From contig NC_091158.1 in NCBI RefSeq assembly GCF_040958095.1, positions 42,116,679-42,180,678 on the forward strand: DNA of 64,000 bases. Direction: 5' to 3'. This DNA comes from Procambarus clarkii. Lineage: Eukaryota > Arthropoda > Malacostraca > Decapoda > Cambaridae. The position numbers and the translations under genes are program-made. This document shows positions 1 through 9,766 of this stretch, piece by piece. Position 1 is the stretch's first letter, and every line of letters starts with the position of its first letter. The notes below the pieces were generated by a model, which had not been told where the DNA came from, ran no database searches, and saw only the letters and a list, made by a program, of their open reading frames with translations.

Positions 1-206
1 AACGCTCTATTCGGCTCTTAGTTGGAGGTCAATTCATCTGTAATTAATTATCATACAGAATGCCTTAGTTATAGAGAATCGAATTTAATTCTCAGTTACA
101 TTGGATATAATGTGTTTATTGTAATGAAATCTGACGCAATACTGGCGTCGGGTGACGTGAGAATTCCAGCCTACTGCACAGATGAAATTATTAGTACATG
201 AGAATT

Positions 207-1105
207 CTACGTGTTGTTAATTTTACTTACTACAATAATTAGTAGAGTTAGTAATAAGTAATGAGAATACAACAGTGTTGTATTCGGTGTTGGAAATATC
301 CAACATATCGTGTTAGTGGAAGTGCTGGATGCTTTACTTGGAGTTAATATCTGAGGCTCTGGTAAGGAGGCCACTGTGTTTGCGTCCTCTCTAGCATTTG
401 TCCGAGTTGGTGGTAGAGTCTGGTCATTTTTAGCCATTCTTCTCCTCCTCCTCTTGCTATAAAAATTATCCCGGTCGATGGAGTAGTGGCTGTTTTCATA
501 GTGGTAGTCTGTCGGTTTTATTCGCCTGGTACCTCTTATATGAAAAGCTGGACATTCAGCATTGAAGCACTCTTTCCTGTCCAAAGAGTTCTTGCAAATT
601 TCTGGGTGAAAGAATTCACAGCTTTTGGTACATTTACCTGTATTGAGGAGGTTTCTGCACTTTCTAGGGTGATCGTATGTACATGTTCCATTTATTCTTC
701 CCGATTCCCCATGCTTACAGGTAGCCCATTTGTAATACCAACAGATTTTGGGGCCTTGTTTTGTTTGTTTCCCTTTGCTAGGGACCGCACTCTGCTGCGG
801 TGTCCCAGACACTGTGCCCTGCGTCGCCGCGCTCTGCTCCGGGCCCTGTAACACTGCGCTCTGCTCCGGGGCCTGTGACACCACGCTCTGCTCCGGGGCC
901 TATGACTCCGCGCCCTGCTCAGGCGTCCCCGACTCCGCGCCCTGCTCAGGCGTCCCCGACTCCGCGCCCTGCTCAGGCGTCCCCGACTCCGCGCCCTGCT
1001 CCGGCGTCCCCGACTCCGCGCCCTGCTCAGGCGTCCCCGACTCCGCGCCCTGCTCAGGCGTCCCCGACTCCGCGCTCCGCTCAGGCGTCCCCGACTCCGC
1101 GCCCT
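207..1105 (-). pseudogene. Family A LINE ORF1 fragment with three CCCH zinc fingers
   Basis: Reading from about 1105 down to the stop at 207, the frame begins with 9-residue repeats (AESGTPEQG). Next come further PEQ-rich repeats and a lysine-rich stretch, then three CCCH clusters spaced C-X7-C-X11-C-X3-H, C-X8-C-X3-C-X3-H and C-X8-C-X4-C-X3-H. A basic KRRRRR patch and a Ser/Thr-rich tail follow. An in-frame TAG at 900-902 breaks the frame, and the reading continues in the same frame on both sides. CCCH fingers usually bind RNA, so a role in coating LINE RNA is likely but inferred. The ORF1 at 5467-6295 has the same layout with a PHD finger in front. Here the PHD part is missing because the fragment starts where the 3' end of another family A copy abuts. 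No ORF2 sequence is recognisable downstream. Confidence 0.75.
900..1105 (-). repeat. 27-bp coding minisatellite in an ORF1 linker
   Basis: About 7.6 tandem copies of a 27-bp GC-rich unit encode AESGTPEQG on the minus strand. The unit is a multiple of three, so the frame is preserved. Variants are few (one copy has PERS for PEQG). The related ORF1 near 5960 has a single PEQGAL at the equivalent linker position, so this is probably a local expansion inside a LINE ORF1. Confidence 0.85.
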
Positions 1106-1135
1106 GGTTGATACCTGGTTGATACCTGGTTGATG
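1106..1135 (-). repeat. 11-bp terminal repeats at the family A 3' end
   Basis: GGTTGATACCT occurs twice in tandem and a third, partial copy follows (+ strand). This is where the family A copy ends, and related 3' ends at about 33830 and 37735 also finish in a CATSAAGCAGGTA-like sequence. Short tandem repeats at the 3' end are typical of CR1-type LINEs, which use them instead of poly(A). Confidence 0.6.
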
Positions 1136-1281
1136 GGGTTCTGGGAGTTCTTCTACTCCCCAAGCCCGGCCCGAGGCCAGGCTCGACTTGTGAGAGTTTG
1201 GTCCACCAGGCTGTTGCTTGGAGAGGCCCGCAGGCCCACATACCCACCATAGCCCGGTTGGTCCGGCACTCCTTGGAGGAA

Positions 1282-2888
1282 TTAATCTAGTTTCCTCTTG
1301 AAAATGTCCACGGTTGTTCCGGCAATATTTCTTATGCTTGCTGGGAGGACGTTGAACAACCGCGGACCTCTGATGTTTATACAGTGTTCTCTGATTGTGC
1401 CTATGGCACCTCTGCTCTTCACTGGTTCTATTCTACATTTTCTTCCATATCGTTTGCTCCAGTACGTTGTTATTTTACTGTGTAGATTTGGTACTTGGCC
1501 CTCCAGTATCTTCCAGGTGTATATTATTTGATATCTCTCTCGTCTTCTTTCTAGTGAGTACATTTCGAGGGCTTTGAGACGATCCCAATAATTTAGGTGC
1601 TTTGTTGCGTCTATGCGTGCCGTATATGTTCTCTGTATTCCCTCTATTTCAGCAATCTCTCCTGCTCTGAAGGGGGAATTTAAGTAAGTACTGAACAGTA
1701 CTCAAGACGGGACAACATAAGTGACTTGAAGAGTACAACCATTGTGATGGGATCCCTGGATTTGAAAGTTCTCGTAATCCATCCTATGATTTTTCTGGCT
1801 GTCGCAATATTTGCTTGGTTATGCTCCTTAAACGTTAGGTCGTCAGACATTATTATTCCCAAATCCTTTACATGCTGTTTTCCTACTATGGGTACATTTG
1901 ATTGTGTTTTGTACTCTGTATTATGTTTAAGGTCCTCATTTTTACCGTACCTGAGTACCTGGAATTTATCACTGTTAAACATCATGTTATTTTCTGATGC
2001 CCAGTCGAAAACTTTATTAATATCAGCTTGAAGTTTTTCAATGTCCTCAGCCGAGGTAATTTTCATACTGATTTTTGTGTCATCTGCAAAGGATGATACG
2101 AAGCTGTGACTTGTATTTTTGTCTATATCTGATATAAGAATAAGGAAAAGCAGCGGTGCATGGACTGTACCCTGAGGTACAGAGCTTTTCACTGCACTTG
2201 GACTAGATTTTATATGGTTGACAGTTACTTGCTGAGTCCTGTTTGACAGAAAATTGAGTATCCAGCGTCCTACTTTACCGGTTATTCCCATTGACTTCAT
2301 TTTGTGTGCTATCACGCCATGGTCACATTTATCGAAAGCCTTTGCGAAGTCCGTGTATATCACATCAGCATTCTGTTTCTCTTCTAATGCCTCAGTGACT
2401 TTGTCATAGTGCTCAAGTAGCTGTGAGAGGCACGATCTTCCCGCTCGAAATCCATGTTGGCCTGGGTTGTGAAGGTCATTGGTCTCCATGAAATTGGTGA
2501 TCTGACTCCTAATCACTCTCTCAAATACTTTTATGATGTGCGATGTTAGTGCAACTGGTCTATAATTGTTTGCCAATGCTTTGCTCCCTCCCTTGTGTAG
2601 AGGGGCAATGTCTGCTACTTTAAGTGCATCTGGTATCTCCCCCGTGTCCAAGCTCTTCCTCCACACTATACTGAGTGCCTGTGCTACCGGCACTTTGTAT
2701 TTCTTTATAAATATTGAATTCCATGAGTCTGGACCTGGGGCCGAGTGCATGGGCATGTTTTCAATTTCTTTTTCATAATTTAGTGCGCTCGTGTTTATAT
2801 CATTTATATTTACAGGGGTTTGAATATCCCGCATAAAGAAATTGTCTGGATCTTCCACCTTCATGTTGTTTATTGGAGTGCTAAACAT
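1282..2888 (-). pseudogene. Family A reverse transcriptase, frameshifted
   Basis: The first 402 codons (2888-1680) carry the RT series: APGPDSWNS, NNYRPVALTS, QHGFRAGRSC, FAKAFDKCDHGV, SVPQGTVHAPLLF and the catalytic FADD box (SSFADDTKI), then the thumb motif RLEYCSVL. A frameshift just before 1680 moves the rest (1563-1282, LYSLERRRERY onward, ending VDIFKRKLD) into another frame. LINE RTs copy their RNA at a nicked target using a 3'-OH primer. The catalytic aspartates are intact, so the damage is the frameshift and the upstream insertion. This end is reused in the plus-strand copy at 32667-33835. Confidence 0.85.
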
Positions 2889-2897
2889 GTCCTCATA

Positions 2898-4171
2898 CTG
2901 CTCTTTTAAACCGAACTTGCAGGCATATACCTTGCCACTGAATTTTTAAAAGACAAAGGCAGTGGACTTATATACTGTGACTCGCAGAGTGCACTCCTGG
3001 CACTGAATGCACATAGTAGTGACACCCAGAAAATAGTCAGTGATATTCGAATGAATGTTTTAGCTGTTAAAGATTACAGATTTGAGATTAAATTCCTATG
3101 GATACCATCACATGTTGGCATCTCAAGGCATGACACTGTTGATATGCTTGCTAAGACAGCCTGCAGAAAACCAGTGGTAGAAATTGATATGGGTGTTTCA
3201 TTAGCAGTGACAAAGAGAATACTTAAACAAATATCTAATGAAAATCTCACCGATCTAGCAAATTCACAAAGACCTGAAAGTTGTAGCATTAAATATTATG
3301 ATAGATATCGTGAGGAGACATTCACATATGGGACTAATAGAACAAGAACCCGGCAATGTGATGTTATAGTGGCCAGAATACGCTTGGGATATAGACGTAT
3401 CTGGCAGCTTTCTCAAAACCCAAATGTCGAGTACACAATGTGTCAACTTTGTGAAAGAGAAAACATGCACTCTCTTGAACATTATATTGTAGAATGTCCC
3501 ATACTGACTGACTTTCGCCCTCCTGGGCTAAGGTATGCTGAACTCTGTAGTTACTATATGAGTACCGGAACACTTGATGATATATTGGACTTGTATCCAA
3601 GATTGACCATGTAATATATCACTTATTCAATGTTATATTCAATATATCATTTATTCAATGTTATATGATGTAACTATATAACCTGAGCTTGTAAAAGCAC
3701 CTTCATCACCTTCAGTGATTAAGTGCTTAATTGCACACTAGTTTCTTTATCAGCTATCTCACCCTGTCAGAGTAAATGAGACAGATGTATGTGAATGCAT
3801 GTGTGTGTATATGTAGGTATATGTATGGGTATAAAGTATATATGGAAGCTGATCAGAATTACATTTCACCTTTGTGAATGTACATTAATGACACTATGTA
3901 AAAGACACATCAAACACTTTATGTAGGGCATACGTAAATCTGTGTATCTATGTATTTACGTATGTAGGTTAGCTTAGCATTTTAAAAGCACCGAATCACC
4001 TTCTGTGGTTGAGTGTTCAATAAACCCCTGAACTCTATGTTTAACATTTCTCTAACCCTGTCCATGGAGGACAGAAGAAAATGTATATATGCTGGTTAGC
4101 ATTGTAAATGTGTGGCCACGTCTGTGGTAGAAAATAATAAAAAAAAAAAAAAAAAAAAAACTGCTCTTTTA
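2898..4171 (+). mobile_element. 5'-truncated RNase H LINE insertion with 11-bp target duplication
   Basis: The insert occupies 2909-4160 and is flanked by identical 11-bp repeats, CTGCTCTTTTA, at 2898-2908 and 4161-4171. It ends in 20 adenines (4141-4160), and its 5' end falls inside an RNase H coding region. Target duplication, poly(A) and 5' truncation together are the hallmark of target-primed reverse transcription. It lies antisense inside the family A ORF2, so it is younger than that copy. The C-terminal RNase H points to an I-like group (I, LOA or R1 type), but clade assignment is inference. Confidence 0.93.
2913..3614 (+). pseudogene. LINE ORF2 C-terminus: RNase H domain and tail
   Basis: An open frame of 233 codons begins inside the RNase H fold, with ELAGIYLATE carrying a conserved Glu. 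It continues through YCDSQSALLAL (Asp) and WIPSHVGISRHDTVDMLAK (His and Asp of the active site). The tail has a CQLCERENMHSLEHYIVEC zinc-binding-like motif common at the C-terminus of such ORF2 proteins. The stop is at 3612-3614. RNase H in these elements removes RNA from the RNA:DNA hybrid. It is complete at the C-terminus but lacks endonuclease and RT, so this is a dead-on-arrival copy. The stretch 3615-4140 is its 3' UTR and has no further ORF. Confidence 0.88.
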
Positions 4172-4424
4172 GGATTTCACTAATTTCTTTGTCATCCTCC
4201 GTGTATGAACCTTCACTTGTACGAATAGGTCCAATACTGGCAGTGGTTTTTGCTTTTGATTTCTCATATGAGAAGAAATATTTTGGATTTTTCTTTATTT
4301 CCTGAATTGCTTTCTGTTCTAACTGCCTTTCTTCAGTTTCATATGAGTGTTTCAATTTCCGCTCGATTTCTTCAATCTCCCTATTTAAATTATTCCTTCT
4401 TTGACGGGAAATTCGTGTCTGCAT
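4172..4424 (-). pseudogene. Family A ORF2 linker between endonuclease and RT
   Basis: A lysine- and glutamate-rich stretch (REIEEIERKLKHSYETEER, then NPKYFFSYEKSKAK) matches the helical linker that follows the endonuclease in CR1-like ORF2 proteins. It ends at EISEILKEQ, exactly where the foreign LINE was inserted; the residues that should follow resume at 2888. Frameshifts near 4440 and 4540 separate it from the endonuclease. Confidence 0.7.
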
Positions 4425-4517
4425 AAGCAGTTCCGTTATTTTTTTTCCTGCGTTTATAGTGTCGTCTGCGTTCTCTTTCTACGTTAGATCTCTTTCTGGC
4501 TTTCCTCAAAGGAACAT

Positions 4518-4572
4518 GAATAGAAAAACTGACCTCAGACTTGATACGCTTCTGAGGTCAGTTTTTCTATTC
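4518..4572. repeat. Perfect 22-bp inverted repeat with 11-bp loop
   Basis: Positions 4518-4539 and 4551-4572 are exact reverse complements around an 11-bp loop. It sits at the C-terminal edge of the family A endonuclease frame and coincides with the frameshift there. A snap-back duplication during copying would create both the hairpin and the frame change. Confidence 0.9.
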
Positions 4573-5605
4573 CTTCTGTAGGACTTGTATTATTTAGAAC
4601 AGTTCCCCATGGAATGTTTGTAAGTTCCCTGTTTATTATCTCCCAGTCTATCCTTTTATTATTAAAATTGAATTTACTGAAAAGTCCCTCTCGCTTTATC
4701 AACGTTTTAGGTCTATTCTGAGTATTGATGGTCGTTTGCACTTCAATGAGTTTGTGATCTGAGTATGTGGTATCTGATATCGTAATGTCTCTGATAATGT
4801 CTTCATTGTTCGTAAAGACCAGATCTAGAATATTTTCATTTCTCGTTGGCTCCGATATCTGCTGATTGAGTGAAAATTTGTCACAGAATCTAAGTAGTTC
4901 TCTAATCTGTGGTTGGTTAGGTCCTGATAGATTTCCTGGTATAATATTATTGTTTGCTATTTTCCACCTGAGACTAGGCAAGTTGAAGTCACCTAGGAAG
5001 ATAATATCAGGTATCGGGTTCTCCAAATTATCAAGGCTATTCTCTATTTTGCTTATCTGTTCTGTGAATTCCTCAGCCGTTGCATCTGGCGGTTTGTATA
5101 TTAGTATAATCACTAAATTTATTTTCTCTATTTTTTATCCCAGTACCTCTACCACCTCATTTGTAACGTTTAGGAGTTCCGAGCATACAAGGTCTTCCCT
5201 AATACACAGACCCACTCCTCCATGTGACCTAATTTTCCTATCACATCTGTATAGGTTATATCCTGGAATCCAGATCTCACTGTCCAACAATTCCCCTGCA
5301 TGGGTTTCTGTGAAAGCTCCATATACTGCATTTGACTCCGTGAGGAGGCCATTTATGAACTGTACTTTGTTGTTTGTTCTTGTTTTCAGTCCTTGTATGT
5401 TGGCAAAGATGAATGAGGTTACTCTATTAGTGATAGTTTGAATGGGAGACTTTTTCGGCAAGTCCATTATTCGTGGACATAATGAGTTTGTTCTGACCAG
5501 TACTGATTGTTGTAGGGCAGTTTTCTGTCGTAGTTGTAGTTCCCTTTCGGTGGGTAATTGTATCTGTAATTCTGAAATGCAAGTGGATCTGGCATCCAGT
5601 TCCAT
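4535..5605 (-). pseudogene. Family A apurinic-like endonuclease domain
   Basis: The frame from 5605 to 5135 has FIFANIQGLKTRTNNK and HGGVGLCIRED. After a frameshift near 5120, 5113-4535 has IILIYKPPDA, DIIFLGDFNLPS (the GDFN motif), ILDLVFTNNED and TTYSDHKLIEV (the SDH catalytic motif). These are the signature motifs of the exonuclease-endonuclease-phosphatase fold that nicks target DNA in non-LTR retrotransposons. The start overlaps the end of ORF1 (5467-6033) in another frame, as in many CR1-type elements. Confidence 0.85.
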
Positions 5606-6295
5606 ACACTCTCCATGCTGCTCCTTTTGAATTCTCTGCCGGTCTGGTATAAAAAATTTATAGAGTTTCCTCCAAATTCATTATCCTGCTTGCCACTCTT
5701 TATGTAGCGTTCCGTGCCTTTCACGTGAAAGTGTGGGCAGCTGAGTTCATAGCATTTTCTGTCCTCCAGTGAGGTTTGGCACATGTCAGGATGGAAAAAC
5801 CTACATATTGATCCAAATCGACACTCACCTTTCCTAAGCATATTTAAACATTTTTTGGGATGTTGGTAACTGCATTCTAATCCTTTCTTATTACCAGCAT
5901 ATCTATGTCTGCATATGCCCTTTGCATAAAATTTGCAAAGGGCAAAGGGCGCCCTGCTCAGGCGCCGCTGCCACCGAGCTCTGTGCCACAGCTGGTTGTA
6001 CCTTGGTGTCATGTACAGTTTGTTTGAAGACATTAGAAATTGCTATGCAGGCATTAATTAGTAATTCTCTGTTTTCGGCGGGAGTTTTATCCAGGATTTT
6101 CCTCAATTTCAAAAAAGTTACATCATCCTTTTTGCAGAGCCAGTACACAGAGTGGTCACTGGGACCATTTCTCCTTGAATTGTTAGTCATGTTGGCACAT
6201 TTTTTGTGTATGGCTGCTGAACAGAGTTGGCATTGAAAGCTCTGTTGGTAATCTACCTTCATGTTGCATTCTATGCACGTTTTTATCAAAGCCAT
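5467..6295 (-). pseudogene. Family A ORF1: PHD finger plus three CCCH zinc fingers
   Basis: From ATG at 6295 the protein opens with a PHD-like finger. It has CIEC, CQLC eleven residues later, then H-X2-C and a WLC close to where PHD fingers end W-X-C-X2-C; the last ligand here is Asp (CKKD). A Pro/Glu/Gln linker with PEQGAL follows. A frameshift near 5940 moves the reading to the 6033 frame, with CCCH clusters C-X7-C-X12-C-X3-H, C-X8-C-X5-C-X3-H (the canonical spacing) and C-X8-C-X4-C-X3-H. PHD fingers read histone tails and CCCH fingers bind RNA, so the protein could link element RNA to chromatin; that is inference. PHD-bearing ORF1 proteins are known in CR1-like LINEs, but I do not recall this exact combination. 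Confidence 0.78.
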
Positions 6296-6335
6296 TTTTT
6301 GAACACTTCTGTTCAGTGGTGATGGTCTTACAAGG

Positions 6336-6402
6336 TGGGGTGTTGACCGGTGGGGGGTTAACTGTGGGTGCTGACCGTGGGTGTTGACCGTGGGTGTTTA
6401 CC
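6336..6402 (-). repeat. 13-bp tandem repeat upstream of family A ORF1
   Basis: About five degenerate copies of GGGTGTTGACCGT lie just upstream of the ORF1 start on the minus strand. Tandem repeats in LINE 5' UTRs can carry promoter activity, but nothing here shows that directly. Confidence 0.6.
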
Positions 6403-6405
6403 AAC

Positions 6406-7585
6406 TTGAGACAGGCCCGGAGGGGCAGTATGGACGGCCAGTGTTGCTACCACGTGTCGCACTCTTAATTTGTTTTGTTCACTTGTTAGATTACATTACT
6501 TGCATTTTCCCACTAGTTATCTTACAGCGGAGGCGTCTAGTTTCTGTGTCTGGGCACTAGTTACCCGAGTACGTTACACTATTTGAAAGAATACACACAC
6601 AGAGGGTACTGGGGTGGGCCTACCTCCAAGTGGCCTTTGTTTACATACACACGACGGACTTATTTTGTGTATAATTTGTTCACTTGATATTAAAATATGT
6701 TATCTTAATTTTTGTTATAATAGACACAGGTTTTGCATAGAGAGTTTAGCACTATGGGCACTGATTACTTGATGTTTCAATAGCGAGAGATGTGATTTAT
6801 TGACGACTTGGCAACTATCGCCTAAGGCCTCCTGGCACCACGAGGGCAGGCCTTGACTACACACGAGTTTCACTTATTTTTCCATTATCAACTGCCTCAA
6901 CTATGTGGATACGCTCGCTGTATCGTCCTCATAGGTGCTGCCGGTGTTAGCTTTCAAATTGTAAGACGGTTGGTGTATAGCCAATCCTGAGTCAGCTAGG
7001 CCTCTGACGTCATTTCCCATACAGCGGCAGTGCCCGCTCTCAAATAGGGCGCACCAGTATCTCACAGACCTAGAGCTAGTAAGACCTCGGTGCTTCACAT
7101 CTATCTTAGTTACCTAACTCAATAAAGTACTAGTAGGGATCTACAGTGTGTACCTCTTCAGCAAACAAGCAAGAACGAATACTGGTACAAATACTGGTAG
7201 CAGCACTGGGATATCAGAATTTTTTTTCTGAGCCAGAAACTCAAATGCCCAGATATCTCATCGCAGCAAAAGCCGTCACCCGCCACAGCTAAACTCATGC
7301 ATCATCAATATTCATCATATTGTACCAGTCCGGGGTCCTACCATCATCCACTGCTGTAGGTCAACGTTCTCATAAAGTTAGGCACGATATTTTGTAGCAA
7401 GCACAATTTCTTATCAGTGAGGGGAGAGGAGAATTCCAGCGCCAGCCATTTTGAATTTCAAGCGCCATTCTCGAACCTCCTGGGCCACCTACCACACACC
7501 ATGTGTGTGCTCGTCTGTACTGTTCCAGCTAGTGTCATCGTCATCAACTCATCTCCGGATATGTTGTCCAGTTTTTTTAATTAAG
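6406..7585. other. No gene seen
   Basis: Mixed-composition DNA with no ORF resembling a known family and no tandem array. The part next to 6405 may be family A 5' UTR. ORFs of 60-80 codons here look random. Confidence 0.5.
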
Positions 7586-7639
7586 AACAATTCTGTGTTA
7601 ACTTGCGGCTTGAACAATTCTGTGTTAACTTGCGGCTTG
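7586..7639. repeat. 27-bp direct repeat, two perfect copies
   Basis: AACAATTCTGTGTTAACTTG followed by CGGCTTG occurs twice back to back (7586-7612 and 7613-7639). It directly precedes the inverted repeat at the Penelope 5' junction. Confidence 0.9.
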
Positions 7640-7640
7640 A

Positions 7641-7678
7641 ACTCTGTCGGCTATCATCCCGATGATAGCCGACAGAGT
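7641..7678. repeat. Perfect 18-bp inverted repeat at the Penelope 5' end
   Basis: Positions 7641-7658 and 7661-7678 are exact reverse complements separated by two bases. The right arm is the first recognisable coding sequence of the Penelope RT, so the left arm is an inverted copy of element sequence. Inverted 5' pieces are a known feature of Penelope-like insertions. Confidence 0.92.
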
Positions 7679-8905
7679 GTATCGTGATCCAGCCTGTACT
7701 CCTCTTGACATACCAGAAAATATCCTAAGGAAACTACTCCAAGCTTGTACTAAAGAGGCACCCTTCTTGAGCCGGATAGGCACATATATAAGCAAGTAGA
7801 TGGGGTTGCCATGGGTTCTCCCCTAGGAGTCCTGTTTGCAAACTTCTACATGGGTACCATCGAGCAAAAAGTCTTAGTCGACATGAACTTGAAACCGGCC
7901 ATATACTGCAGGTATGTTGACGACATTTTTACACAGGTACCTGATGCCAGACATCTGCAGGAGCTGAAGGAGGCATTTGAGCGGAGTTCCGTGCTGCGTT
8001 TCACTTACGAGATGGAAAAGGATGGGAAGCTGCCCTTTCTAGATGTAACAGTCATGGAAAAGAGCGGAGGTTTCCACACTGCAGTCTACACTAAGGAAAC
8101 GAACATAGGAATGTGCCTAAATGCCAAAAGCGACTGCCCAGACAGGTACAAGAGGAGTGTTGTTAACGCATATGTCGACCGTGCTCTCAGCCACAGCTCA
8201 GAATGGAAGCAAGTCGACGAAGAACTCTGTAGGGTAAGGCAGGTCCTAGTCAACAACGGCTTCTCCAATGGTTTCGTCGAAGACATCATAAGAAGGAAAG
8301 TGAAACGCCATGCAACCTCTGAAGAGACAACCAACACAACACCTATACCCCCTATTAGACTATTTTACAGGAACTTCTTTTCCACATCTCATGAAACGGA
8401 GGAAAGGGTCCTGAAAGATATTGTTAATAGAAACGTTATCCCTACAGACAAAAATCAGAGGATACAACTGACGATTTACTATAAAACCAGAAAAATGCCC
8501 AGCCTACTCATGAGAAACTCTCCAGACACAAAACAGAACACTTTAAAAGAGACTAACGTCGTCTATGCCTTCAAATGCCCTCTTGGGGACTGTAAGCTCC
8601 AAAAAAAACAGTATATAGGCAAGACAACAACATCTCTTTCTAGGCGTTTAACGATGCATAAGCAACAGGGCTCCATTAAGGAACATATAATCTCTTCCCA
8701 CAACCAAACCATCGCCAGAGAAATCCTAGTAAACAACACAGAAATCATCGATAGATACAGCGATAGCAGGCGGCTTGACGTTTGCGAGGCACTACACATT
8801 AAAAAGTCAACACCAGCAATCAACAGCCAATTAATGCACAACTATATTCTACCCACCTCAAGACTCCGCTCCAATATAGAAGCATCAAGAAATATGGACC
8901 AATAG
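7661..8905 (+). pseudogene. Penelope-like RT with GIY-YIG endonuclease, frameshifted
   Basis: The main ORF runs from ATG 7811 to the stop at 8905 (364 codons). It has the Penelope RT motif AMGSPLGVLFANFYM (its first Ala codon lies just before the ATG), the catalytic box CRYVDDIF and the RLPFLDV-like KLPFLDVTV. A long connector leads to the GIY-YIG nuclease (VYAFKCPLG, QYIGKTTTSLSRRL) with a conserved downstream Glu region (CEALHIKK). Upstream, in frame, 7661-7790 reads PACTPLDIPENILRKLL and EAPFLSR, known RT sequence. A frameshift near 7788 separates it from KQVDGVAMGSP. The N-terminal half of the RT is absent. The Neptune/Poseidon group is likely but not proven. Confidence 0.92.
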
Positions 8906-8944
8906 GCTTTCTACAATCACTTCCATTCAATACCCATTGTTTCG

Positions 8945-9060
8945 TGTTCTGTCTTGTGTTGATGAAATTAATACCCTATTAATGCCACCTCTTGTTCTGT
9001 CTTGTGCTGATGAAATTAATACCCTATTAATGCCACCTCTTGTTCTGTCTTGTGTTAATG
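8945..9060 (+). repeat. 48-bp tandem repeat in the Penelope 3' region
   Basis: Two full and one partial copies of a 48-bp unit start TGTTCTGTCTTGTG at 8945, 8993 and 9041. They lie between the ORF stop and the conserved 3' terminal region. Confidence 0.88.
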
Positions 9061-9359
9061 CCACATCACCCCTTCCACCTCACTCAAACGTAGATATAAA
9101 ATCGGAGATGCGTAAGTTCTATTCAGTTGTGTATTTGTGAACTAAAGTCTTTGAAAATGAAATAAGTTTTACGAAACGCGCTCGTGTCGCGTCAGACTAG
9201 AAATAAAAATGAATTTTGGAGAATTGATTTTTGATTTACCTCCAACAGTGAAAAGAAATGTACGAAAGATTGAGAAAATTCGTGTTAGAATTATTAATCC
9301 TACTTTTTCGGTCATATTTAATAATATATGTCTACAGGAAAGACTGCTACCAAAATATA

Positions 9360-9496
<137 letters not shown>

Positions 9497-9517
<21 letters not shown>

Positions 9518-9766
9518 CTCACCTAGTTGTACTCACCTATTTGTTCTTGCGGGGTTTGAGCTCTGGCTCTCTGGTCCCGCCTCTCAACCATCAATCAACA
9601 GGTGTACAGGTTCCTGAGCCTATTGGGCTCTATCATATTTACACTTGAAACTGTGTATGGAGTCAGCCTCCACCACATTGCTTCCTAATGCATTCCATTT
9701 GTCAACCACTCTAACACTAAAAAAGTTCTTTCTAATATCTCTATGGCTCATTTGGGCATTCAATTT
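9497..9766 (-). mobile_element. Family B CR1-like 3' fragment
   Basis: On the minus strand this encodes the last residues of family B ORF2 ([30 protein letters not shown]). The 3' UTR then ends CAACTAGGTGAGTAC plus (AC)n. The 5' truncation point (9766) directly meets the (GT)n tail of the next copy. Confidence 0.85.

Larger units (their letters stand above)
1106..6405 (-). mobile_element. Family A LINE copy, nearly full length, interrupted
   Basis: On the minus strand the order is ORF1 (PHD plus CCCH, 6295-5467), endonuclease (5605-4535), linker (4424-4172), reverse transcriptase (2888-1282), a 3' untranslated stretch and terminal 11-bp repeats. The endonuclease-RT arrangement and the C-terminal LYSLERRRERY motif place it in the CR1/Jockey superfamily; I cannot name the clade. 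A foreign LINE occupies 2909-4160, and reading across it rejoins the linker to the RT. Several frameshifts make it non-autonomous. Confidence 0.8.
7661..9320 (+). mobile_element. 5'-truncated Penelope-like element
   Basis: RT and GIY-YIG coding sequence is followed by about 230 bp with 48-bp repeats. Then comes a conserved 3' region (about 9136-9306), which recurs almost unchanged on the minus strand at 63425-63600. The element ends just before an (AT)n tract. The 5' end is a snap-back junction at 7641-7678. Confidence 0.85.

Noticed and set aside
8945..9060. Hammerhead ribozyme starting at CTGATGA in the 48-bp repeat
   Set aside because: CTGATGA is followed by a possible stem (ATTAATA/TATTAAT), but no GAAA or cleavage triplet follows, and sister units have TTGATGA.
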